The position numbers and the translations under genes were made by a program. Source: Amazonocrinis nigriterrae CENA67 (GTDB taxonomy: Bacteria; Cyanobacteriota; Cyanobacteriia; Cyanobacteriales; Nostocaceae). Taken from it: a stretch of DNA of 64,000 bases. The notes under the pieces are model-generated. The model had not been told where the DNA came from and searched no databases. It worked only from the letters and a program-made list of their open reading frames with translations. The DNA is taken from positions 62,001-126,000 of the forward strand of contig NZ_JAECZC010000002.1 in the NCBI RefSeq assembly GCF_016056305.1, read 5' to 3'. Positions 1 through 9,700 of the stretch are shown piece after piece (position 1 is the stretch's first letter; the number at the start of each line of letters is the position of its first letter).

Positions 1-3000
1 TGACGTGCTAAATCATATAAGTAAATTACATTTCCACCAGCTCCAGGTACACAGAAGAAAGGCAGCTTTGAACCGCTTGGTTGAATCTTTACCAAAGACG
101 ACCAGACAGAGGAATCTAAATCTTGTCGGAGAATAGCTGCTAATTGTTCAATCGTTGGCGCTTGGAAGAGAGTTGCTAGAGGAAGATTTTTCCCCAACTG
201 CTGCTGAATCTTAGCCATCAAGCGAACGGCCAAAAGGGAATGACCACCAACCTCAAAAAAGTTATCTTGTAATCCGATCCAGTCAAGTTCTAAAACTTCT
301 GACCAGATTTGTGTTAATTGCAGTTCTATTGTGTCACGAGGTGGAACAAAGCTAGCCGAGCGATTAACTTGCAAATCTGGTGCTGGTAAGGCGCGGCGGT
401 CTACTTTGCCATTGGGTGTCAAAGGCAGAGACTCCAGCATTACTATTGCTGAAGGTACCATGTACTCTGGCAGCTTTGTTGTCACGAATTGACGTAACTC
501 GCTAATTGTTGTTGGACAATCATGTTGTGGCACAATATAGGCAACTAAGCGTTGCTCCCCTAGAGTATCTATTCTAGCTATGACGACAACTGAGTGAACT
601 GATGGGTGTTGACTCAGTACTGCCTCAATCTCTCCCAACTCAATGCGGAAACCTCGAATTTTGACCTGAAAATCTTTTCGTCCTAAAAATTCAATGCTAC
701 CATCTGGTCTGATACGACCGAGGTCTCCTGTGCGATAAATTCGCCTCGAAGCGCATTCTGGATCGGGGAGAAATACAGCTTGTGTCAAGTTGGGTTTTTG
801 CCAATAACCCAGCGCGATGTAAGGACTTCTAATAGCAATTTCTCCGTAGATATCAGTCTTTTGGCCAGCTTCATTGAGCAATAAAATTTCTGTTTCTTCA
901 ACTGGATAACCAACTGGAACAGTATTACGAGTAATTTCTGTTTGCTGATTAATGAAATATTGCAAGGTGACGGTAGATTCTGTCGGCCCTAAACCGTTGA
1001 TAAAAATACATTCGTCGGAGAAATATTGTTTATATAAATCAACATCAGTTTTGACAACTTCCTCTCCTCCTAAGACAACTAAACGAATGTTATTTAGCTG
1101 CTCATTTTCAGTCAAAGTACTAATAAAGTGTCGATATAAAGTTGGTGTTGAGTGATAGATTGTAATTTTTTGCTGTTGCAAACACTGTGATAAATAAGTT
1201 AAACCCTCATCCTTGATATCGATTGGATATAAAGTTGCACCATTTAAGATGGCAGCAAAGATATCCATGATCGCAGCATCAAAGCTGTAAGATGATAGCA
1301 GCGTAAATCCGTCCTGCTCATTAATGTGAAGATTATTAGTGTAGTTTCTGATGAAATGTAGAACATTGCGATGGTTTTGAATAACCCCCTTCGGCTGTCC
1401 TGTAGAACCTGATGTATAGAGAATGTAGGCAATATTATCTGGTGAAATTTCTAGATTTTCTTCATTATAATCGCCAGAAAAGCTGATATCATCTATATTA
1501 ATCAGTGGGATAATACCTTTAATTAATTCTTGGGCACGGGCTAAGTTCTTGTTGTTAGTAATCACAACACTAGCCAGTGAATCCTCTAGAATGTAAACAA
1601 CCCTATCGCTGGGGTAATTTGGATCTAAGGGAACATAGGTTTTACCAACCTTTAAAACTCCCAAAATTGCAGCAACCATTGGGGCATCATGTTCAAACAA
1701 TAGAGCGATTTTATCTGCTTGGAATGTGCATTGTTTCTGGATTGCCTGTGCTACTTGATTGGCATGACAGTTTAAATCACTATAAGTCCAATGATAATTC
1801 TTTGTATGGACAGCGATTTTATGGGGATATTTCCTAACTTGCTCTTGAAATCTAGCTGGGATTGATTGTTCAATATCTTGTTTGCGAAATTCAATTAAGG
1901 GGTTGGATGGACAGACAACATTACCACGGCTTTTTAAATAGTAACGTTCCGTTTCTGTTAAAAGGGGTAAGGTAGAAATTTGCTGTTCTGGGTTAGCGAC
2001 AATACTTTCTAGCAAAGTCTGGTAATGCAAGAGCATCGTAGCAATTGTATCTGCATTAAACAAATCGCTATTGTAGACTAATGTTAATTGGATTAAGTGT
2101 TTTTGTTCTGTAACATACAGACTTAAATCGAAGTTGGAAGCTACTTCTGGTATGAATATGGATTCTACAGACAGTCCAGACAGTTGCAATTGCACATCCT
2201 TGAAGTTAAGCAGATTAAACCACACCTGAAATAATGGATTTTGACTCAAATTGCGTTCTGGTTGCAGTTCCTCCACCAGTTTTTCAAAAGGTAAATCCTG
2301 ATGAGCATAGGCTCCTAAAGCTACTTTTCGCACCCTGGTAAGCAAATCGCTAAAGCTAGGGTTGGCGTCAAGGTAGGTTCGCATCACTAGAGTATTGACA
2401 AAAAAGCCAATTAGTCCTTCTATTTCACTGCGGTTACGGTTGGCAATTGGCGAACCCACTACAATATCTGTTTGACCTGTGTAGCGATGCAATAAGACTT
2501 TAAAAGCAGCAAGCATGGTCATGAAAAGAGTCACATCATGTTGCTGGCTGAGTTGCACTAGCGCCTGTTTGAGATTTTGGGGGAGTTCAAGAATTTTGAT
2601 GGCGCCAGCATAAGACTGCACTGCTGCTCGCAGGTAGTCAGTGGGCAGTTGTAGTACAGTAATATCTGCTAACTGTTTGCGCCAATATTGCAGTTGTTCG
2701 ATTTGTGCTTGTTGTTGTAACCACTGCCGCTGCCACACGCTAAAATCAGCATACTGGACGGAAAGTTCTGGTAAGTGTGTTCGCGCAGCGTCTCCCAGAG
2801 AAGGTTTGCCAGTTACAAAGGCTTCGTAGAGTACAGCGAGTTCGCGAGTGAACACTCCGATTGACCACCCGTCTGAGATAATGTGATGCATGACCAACAG
2901 CAACACATGCTCAGTGGGTGCTAGGCGCAACAACTTCACACGCAACAACGGTAGCTGAGTTAAATCAAATGGTTGGGAAGCTTCAAGACTAGCCAGTTTG

Positions 3001-3416
3001 CGGACTTCATCCTCGCGTTTTTCTGGAGGTAAATCTTGCAAGTCGATAGTGGCAAGGGTTAACTCAAAGGTAGAGGCAATTAGTTGCACCGGCTTTGCTT
3101 CATTTGTCTGAAAGCAGGTACGCAAGATTTCATGACGGCGGATAATTTCATTAAAGCTGCGCTTGAGAGCTAAGATATCTAGCTGACCAACAAGACGCAA
3201 TGCAAAAGGGATGTTGTACAAGGAATTACCTGGTATCAACTGGTCTAGAAACCACAAGCGTTGTTGAGCAAAGGATAGAGGAAATAAGCTGGTTTCTCTA
3301 CTTTGAGGGGTTATTTCTTTTTTTTGTGAGTTTTCCTGTTTTTGGTGACGTAGTTTTAAGAGAAGTTCTAATTTCTCTGGAGATAACTCTGCAATTTTTT
3401 TAGAGATATTGCTCAA
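1..3416 (-). CDS. NRPS termination module: condensation-adenylation-carrier-thioesterase (partial, cut at window edge)
   Basis: About 1138 residues are visible; the 3' end lies beyond base 1. Domain order: a short N-terminal helical stretch of the ISKKIAELSPEKLELL type, a condensation domain with intact HHIISDG (about residue 175), an adenylation domain with P-loop LYTSGSTGQPKG (about 665), GLGPTES, YRTGDLGR and NGKVDR motifs, a carrier domain with VGGHSLLA (Ser about 1060), then the start of a thioesterase (FFCVPGAGGN). It should add one amino acid and release the product. The lining residues I map by hand from A4-A5 are D-A-M-H-V-G-G-V-T, for which I know no substrate. The start is TTG at 3416, preceded by GAGG at 8 nt, with an in-frame stop further upstream and no early ATG. 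An unusual SLGDAART insertion sits in the condensation domain (bases 2775-2805). It lies 287 nt downstream of the preceding synthetase gene on the same strand. Confidence 0.93.
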   Translation of the reverse strand, partial: MSNISKKIAELSPEKLELLLKLRHQKQENSQKKEITPQSRETSLFPLSFAQQRLWFLDQLIPGNSLYNIPFALRLVGQLDILALKRSFNEIIRRHEILRTCFQTNEAKPVQLIASTFELTLATIDLQDLPPEKREDEVRKLASLEASQPFDLTQLPLLRVKLLRLAPTEHVLLLVMHHIISDGWSIGVFTRELAVLYEAFVTGKPSLGDAARTHLPELSVQYADFSVWQRQWLQQQAQIEQLQYWRKQLADITVLQLPTDYLRAAVQSYAGAIKILELPQNLKQALVQLSQQHDVTLFMTMLAAFKVLLHRYTGQTDIVVGSPIANRNRSEIEGLIGFFVNTLVMRTYLDANPSFSDLLTRVRKVALGAYAHQDLPFEKLVEELQPERNLSQNPLFQVWFNLLNFKDVQLQLSGLSVESIFIPEVASNFDLSLYVTEQKHLIQLTLVYNSDLFNADTIATMLLHYQTLLESIVANPEQQISTLPLLTETERYYLKSRGNVVCPSNPLIEFRKQDIEQSIPARFQEQVRKYPHKIAVHTKNYHWTYSDLNCHANQVAQAIQKQCTFQADKIALLFEHDAPMVAAILGVLKVGKTYVPLDPNYPSDRVVYILEDSLASVVITNNKNLARAQELIKGIIPLINIDDISFSGDYNEENLEISPDNIAYILYTSGSTGQPKGVIQNHRNVLHFIRNYTNNLHINEQDGFTLLSSYSFDAAIMDIFAAILNGATLYPIDIKDEGLTYLSQCLQQQKITIYHSTPTLYRHFISTLTENEQLNNIRLVVLGGEEVVKTDVDLYKQYFSDECIFINGLGPTESTVTLQYFINQQTEITRNTVPVGYPVEETEILLLNEAGQKTDIYGEIAIRSPYIALGYWQKPNLTQAVFLPDPECASRRIYRTGDLGRIRPDGSIEFLGRKDFQVKIRGFRIELGEIEAVLSQHPSVHSVVVIARIDTLGEQRLVAYIVPQHDCPTTISELRQFVTTKLPEYMVPSAIVMLESLPLTPNGKVDRRALPAPDLQVNRSASFVPPRDTIELQLTQIWSEVLELDWIGLQDNFFEVGGHSLLAVRLMAKIQQQLGKNLPLATLFQAPTIEQLAAILRQDLDSSVWSSLVKIQPSGSKLPFFCVPGAGGNVIYLYDLAR
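2775..2805 (-). repeat. short repeat-derived in-frame insertion within condensation domain
   Basis: Between GKP and HLPELSVQYADF of the condensation domain the reading is SLGDAART. The equivalent place in the neighbouring synthetase runs straight from GNLVS to LPELPIQYADF. The underlying bases (ctctgggagacgctgcgcga) resemble the small GACGCTGCGCGAA repeats scattered in Nostocales genomes. The insertion keeps the frame. Assignment as an inserted repeat is by recognition plus the comparison of the two condensation domains. Confidence 0.55.
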
Positions 3417-3703
3417 GTGAGTATCCTCTGTGAATTTAATGATTGGTGAAAAAACTCAAAATACTAAAGTATTAGACTTCTGCATAAATCTTTTTTGGCT
3501 CACGCAAAGGCGAGGCAGCGCGGTCTTGGGGGTTTCCCCCATGAGCGACTGCCGTCGCAAAGACGCTAAGAATAACGCGAAAATAACAGCTTTTACCATA
3601 AGTCTCAAGATTACCTATCTTCTCTTTCTCTGTGTCTCTGCGTCTCTGCGTGATATCAAGAATATTTCGGTCTTCTTACACCAAAAAAACAGTAAAAGAA
3701 GGC
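3417..3703. repeat. intergenic dispersed repeat between two NRPS genes
   Basis: This 287-nt gap holds no credible gene. Bases 3504-3560 read CAAAGGCGAGGCAGCGCG, then a G-run/C-run hairpin (cttgggggtttcccccat), then GCGACTGCCGTCGCAAAG. The same outer sequences, in the opposite orientation and with a longer middle, recur at 55345-55445. It is followed by TCTCTGCGTCTCTGCG-type simple repeats (3620-3655), also common in Nostoc intergenic DNA. The element separates the terminal module gene from its upstream partner. Confidence 0.6.
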
Positions 3704-6700
3704 TCAAGTATTTACGGCTGCAAGCATTAGTTTTACTTGCTCTTCATCAAGTTGTTCTAACTGTGCCAAGATATCGTCATCTGTTTGTTCAGCTAGTTTT
3801 TGTACTATGAAAATAGACAGTTGTGCCACTGTTGGATTCTCAAATAAGCTACCCAGTGGCACCTCTAACTGAAACACATCTTGGACACGAGATATTAGTT
3901 GAGTTGCTAGTAATGAGTGTCCCCCCAATTCAAAGAAGTTATCGTGAATGCTGATGAGTGGGACACTCAGAATTTGTTGCCAGATACTTGCGAGTTGACG
4001 TTCAATTTCTGTGCGCGGTGCTACCAATTTACTAGGTTGTTGGCTAGCCTGAGTAGTGAAAGTTAGTAGTTTTTCTCGCTCAATAGTCCCTATTGCAGTT
4101 AGTGGCATTTCTTCCAGCTGGACAAAATTGCAAATGGTTTTCTTGCTGAAGCGATCGCGCACTACAATTTCTGACAAACTATCAATATAACTATTGCTGG
4201 TAAAGTAAGCAGTTAATCTCTGAATGTTCTGAAATTCATTCTGTGTATAGCGTCGAATGTTGCGATTGCTGCTATCTAAACCCACAATCAACTGTGTCTG
4301 ATTGCGATACAAAGCGGCAATTAAGCAAGTTAATCCCTGCTCTTTGGAAATGATATAATACCCTATACTACGAGCAGCATCCCTTGCATATGCTGGATTT
4401 TTCTGACTCATCCCTACTTCATCCCACATTGTCCAATTTAAACAGTAGGTTTGGGAATGTAAATGATGTCGCTGATACAGAGAACAAGTATCTAAAAAGC
4501 TATTGGCGGCAGAATACGCACTAAAACTAGCTCCTCCAAATACACTATTGATTGAAGAGAAGGAAATAAACACTGTTTGAGGGCGATTCTTAATCAGTTG
4601 GTAGAGTGTCCAAGTCCCGTGAACTTTCGGCCGCAACATAGAATCGAAGGTTTGCAAGGTTTCCACTGTAATGTAGTGATCATCAATTACTTTCCAGTGG
4701 TATTCTAAGTTACCTTCACCTGCTAAATGAATAATTCCTGACAGTGGTTGATTCCATTCTGTCTCGGCTTGGGCAACAATTTTTTGTAAACCCTCCAAAT
4801 CACAGATATCGATGGCTTGGTAAATAAATTCACCACCAACTGCTGCAATTTGTTGGTAATTTTTAATCCTCTTTGCAAGATGTGTTTCTTGGTCAATATA
4901 CTTTGACCATTCACTGTGATTTGGTAACTCTGTTCGACCTACAATAATCAGTTTTGCAGAGTATTCTTTCATCAAATATTGGCACAGATATGTACCGATT
5001 CCACCCAATCCTCCTGTCACCAAATAAATTCCGCCTTGCTTGAGAGGAATTTCTTGAGTTGGTTGCTGGGACATATCGACTTTGGCAAGAGATGATACCA
5101 AACGCCGATTTTGACGATAGGCAATTTCTGTATCACCGCTAGCAACGCGCAGTTCTCGCAGAATCTGTTTTGCGTTCACTTCCATAGATGCAACTTCTAA
5201 GTCGATGTGGCGACATTGCAACCAAGACAACTCTAAAGGAATTGTCTTCAAAAATCCCATGAGAGTAGATTTTTCATAAGCAATTTTGTCAGCACTTGAG
5301 GTAAACTGTGCATGGCTGGAAATAACTTGCAATTTCACCGCATGTTCGGAACGTTGAGTTTTAGCTAAAGCTTGCACCAAAAACAGCAAACTGTAGATTC
5401 CCTGCTTTTGGGCTTGTTCCAAAGCTTCTAAGCTGGAAACTTCTCCGGTATATTCGTCATAAGTCCAGAGGTGGAGAATTTGGGCAATGTGCAAGTTAGC
5501 GGCTGCTAAGGATTCTAGTAAAAGGCGATAGTCATCGGGTTGATGAGGATTGATGCTATAGCGAAGGATACGATCGCTTCCCACTTCACTATCAAGTTTG
5601 GCAAATTTTGCCCCCGCTTCCACACAAACACAAGGTTGATTTAGTTCTCTAGAGATTAATTCCCCTAATCCCAAGCGATCGCAAAACACTAGATTAAAAC
5701 CTGACTGAAGGCGATCGCTATTTCTTACTACTTCTTTACACTGCCAAATCTTGCGGTAAAACCAGTCTGGAACTGTGTTAGCATTACCTTTCAAGATATC
5801 AAACCGTTTGAGAATCTCTTTAAATTCACCAGCTTGAAAACGCTCTTTGAGTTGGGAACGTTGAATCTTGCCAATGGCAGTCTTAGGAATTATCTGTTTT
5901 TCAACAGGAATCAGATAATCTGGATTGATGCCAATCTTTTCTACAACTTGGCTGCGAATTTCCTGAGTCAGTTGAATCACGTTTGCTTCATCAGCAACAA
6001 CAGGACTGAAAAAGATTGCTAATTTATCAGTGTTATTAAAAACACCACGGACAGCAACGGCAGCAGTATATGAAACTTCAACGCCAGCAAGCTCTTCAAC
6101 TGCTGATTCGATTTCATGGCTGTAATAGTTGATACCATTAATGATAATCACATCTTTCTGGCGGCCAGTTATCGTTAAACGCCCTTGGTGTAGAAATCCC
6201 AAGTCTCCGGTATTCAACCAACCATCCTCGCTGAAAGCTTCTTGGTTAGCTTTGGGGTTTTGATAATAACCGCAGGTGACACAAGCCCCTTTGACCTGCA
6301 CACGTCCAATAGTTTCCTCTGTAACAACCTGTTCCTGTGTATCTACAATCCGCACTTGAAAACCCGGAATCGGTGCCCCGACTTCCACAAAGGAATCATC
6401 ATCTGTGGTTGAGTCTAGAGAAAAGTTGTGCGAGAAAACTACGCCGGAACTAGTTTCAGACATCCCCCATGATGGATGCATGACAGTTGCAGACAACCCA
6501 TGAGGAACAAGTAAGTGCAAAAACTTGCGGGCGTGTTTGGCTACAATTGCCTCGCCACCATTGAGAATAAATCGCATGGAAGACAAATCCCAACTACGCT
6601 TACTCAGTTCTTGCGCCCTGTCGTTAATTAACCCATAAGCAAAGTTAGGTGCCCAAGTAATCGTCGCTCGATACTGCTCTATCCAATCCAACCATAAAAG

Positions 6701-9700
6701 AGGATTTGCCAAAACTAATTCTGTAGGAGCCTGAATTTGTTGGCAACCAAGATAGACATCCCGAATATGGAACATCACTAAACCGCCTACATGGTCTAGC
6801 GCCAACCAATTCAACGAAACATCATTACTTGTAAAGTTATTCATGATAGCCGTAGCAGCCGAACGGCTTAACAAAGCCTGATGAGTCTGCATCACTGCTT
6901 TGGGAATGCCTGTACTACCGGAAGTCAACAGCAAGATTGCTAAATCTTCTGGTTGGCTAACATACCAATTCTGGTCTGGTTCACACCGACGCAAGTCATC
7001 TATAACTTCAACTTGCAAGTTTTCTAAGTTTAATGTCTCTGACCAAGAACGAATTGCTTGTGCTAGCTTTGCTGTGGTTAGTATTGTTGGTTGCCCTAGC
7101 ATCTGCCAGGCATTTTCTAGTTTACTGGTGGTAGTGTTGCCTCGTTCATAGGTGGGAGCGATTGCAATGGGTACTGGTACAAATCCCCCCAGGACGCAAC
7201 CCCAAAAGGCTGCAATGAAATCTTGATTTTCCTCTAACTGGAAAATAACCTGATCTTGAGGCTTTAAGCCCAGCTTTCTCAAACCTGCCAGAATTCGTTG
7301 CGCCTCTAACAGCAAATCTTGATATGTTTGAGTGCGTTGGCTGCCATCTGAGTTGATGTAAACGATTCCTTGAGTTGGGCTTTCTTTAGCTGTACGGTGT
7401 AAAGCTTGTGCTAAAGTTGTTGGCGCATCCTCTGACAGATGCAGGGGTTCACCGTGACTGATGGCTGGTCTGTTTGACCCTGATTGATTTTGCGGATACA
7501 CTGTCGTGAGGACTTGCTTATTGCTTCCATTGCTGGTGGTGAGTTGATGATCACCAAGCAAATCAGACAAGTGCAGCGGTAGAAGGGTAGTAACTTGCTG
7601 TTGCACCACCACTGCCACCTGATCAATTTCTGGCAGTGCTTGCAGTTGTTTTTCCCATCTTTGCACCAAGTCGGATTCAATAACTTCTAGCCGAGTTAAA
7701 GCTTGTTCATCGACTTGTCCAGTTTGTGTTAATGGTAGTGCAGATATGGGTACATAGGCAGACGGCAGTAAGTGAGTTGGTAAAAGAGTTTGCAAGTGGG
7801 ATTGTAGTTGCTCTGGAAAGAAGGCTCCTGATAAAACTACATAAGCTATTAGTTGTGGCCCTGCTGTTTCTGTTTGTCGCACCAGCACCCAAGCATCATC
7901 TACATTAGGAGATGCTAATAAAGCTATTTCTATTTCTGAAAGTTCTACCCGATAACCTTTAATCCAAGCCAGCCTATCTATACTCCCTAGCAGTTCTAAA
8001 GAACCATCGTGAAGACGACGTGCCAATTCACCTGTTTTGAACAATCGCTGATCAGAGGTTTGTTTGAAGGGATTTTTGATGAAGCGTTGGGCTGTTTCTT
8101 CCTCAGCGTTGAGATAACCCCTAGCTAAATTTGTCCCACCTACATAGATTTCCCCTTTTACCCCGATTGGTACCGGTTGTAAGTGCTGATCTAAAATGTA
8201 AACTGACATATAACTGGGATGTCCAATAGGCAGAGTTGGTTGTGTGCCGAGGGACTGAACTTTTAAGCTTGTCACCTCGCCGGCAGTTTCAGGTAAACTG
8301 TAGAGATTGTGTAACTCAGCTATGAAATGCCCTCTAAACGCTTCAACTAACGATTGTTGCAACGGTTCGCCACTGCACAACACCAAACGCAGCGATCGCA
8401 ATTCTACTTTTTTCTCTCCACTCAAGCAGGTAATGAAAGCTGAAAGTGCGCTGGGAACAAAATTGATCACACTCACTTGTTGACTAACAATCAAATGCTG
8501 TAAGTCTGTTGGATTGTCTTGATTGTTGGCTGCAATGATCAAACGACTTCCCACAACCAAAGGCCAGAAGATTTCCCTAACGGCTATATCCTGATCTAAA
8601 GAGGCTTTGTGCAAGACAATATCAGACTTTGACAACGCAAAGGACTTTTGCAGCCAACTCAGGCGTTGACTAACTCCCCCATGTTCTACTAAAACTCCTC
8701 GCTGCGATGAGTAGATGAGATAAGCAAGGTTTGCAGGCGTTGTTTGATGAGGCGGGTTTTCTTGGCTTTGTTGTACAATCACTTCCCAATGTGAATCTAA
8801 GCAAATCACTTTTGCCTGATGTTCTGGAAGATGCTGTGCTAGATGGTATTGACTCAACAATACTGATAGTTGAGTTTCTGCTAAAATCAACTGCGATCGC
8901 TCGTTTGGATAAGCTGGGTCTATCGGTACATATGCACCTCCAGCCTTGAGAATACCCAACAACCCAATTATCATTAAGGGCGATCGCTCTACACAAATAC
9001 CAACTAAAGCTTCTGCACCAATTCCTAGTTTTCGCAAATAGTGCGCTAGTTGATTTGCTTTAGCGTTTAACTGTTGGTAGGTGAATTGCTGGTCTTGCCA
9101 AACTACTGCTACTGTATTTGGCTGGAGTTGTACTTGCTTTTCAAACAACTCATGAATACATTGATCTTCAGTCAAATTGCTGAGTTTAGGATTCCATTCT
9201 ACTAACAGTCGATGCTGTTTCTCAGTTAGCAGCGGTAATTCACCAATCGGTTGTTCAGGATTAGCAACAATTGCTGCCAGTAAAGTCTGAAAATTATCTA
9301 CCATCCTGGCAATGGTATCTTCCTCGAACAAATCGCTGCTATATTGCCACCAACCTAGCAGTCCGTTTTTTGTCTCCCAAATCAACAAGCCTAAATCGCT
9401 GCCTGCTGTTCCACATTCTACGACTTGCGGAGTCAGGGTAACATCGGCTAACTCGAATGGATCTAGGGAGAAATTCTCTAAGACAAACATGGTTTGGAAG
9501 AGGGGGTGGTAGCTTAGAGAACGTTCTGGTTGCAATGCTGTCACCACTTGCTGAAAGGATACATCCTGGTGGGCATAAGCAGACATTGCAACTTGCCGTA
9601 ACTGAGACAGAAACTCAGAAAAACTGGGATTGCCTTGAATTTGGTTACGTAGCACCAGAGTGTTGGCAAAAAAACCAACAATTGGTTCCAAAGCCCGACT

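Noticed and set aside
3430-3810. 126-codon plus-strand reading frame
   Set aside because: It translates a dispersed intergenic repeat (SAVLGVSPMSDCRR-type peptide seen wherever this repeat occurs) and then runs antisense into the NRPS gene.
8680-8710. Frameshift pair as explanation for the lost P-loop in the adenylation domain
   Set aside because: The frame is open and in register on both sides and residues up to LIYSS and from GVLVEHGG are normal, so a simple in-frame deletion explains it; motif decay further on also argues for true loss.
8731-8949. Frames antisense to the NRPS genes (for example 8731-8949, 12131-12343, 9457-9711)
   Set aside because: They mirror strong minus-strand coding sequence and show no independent motifs or ribosome sites.
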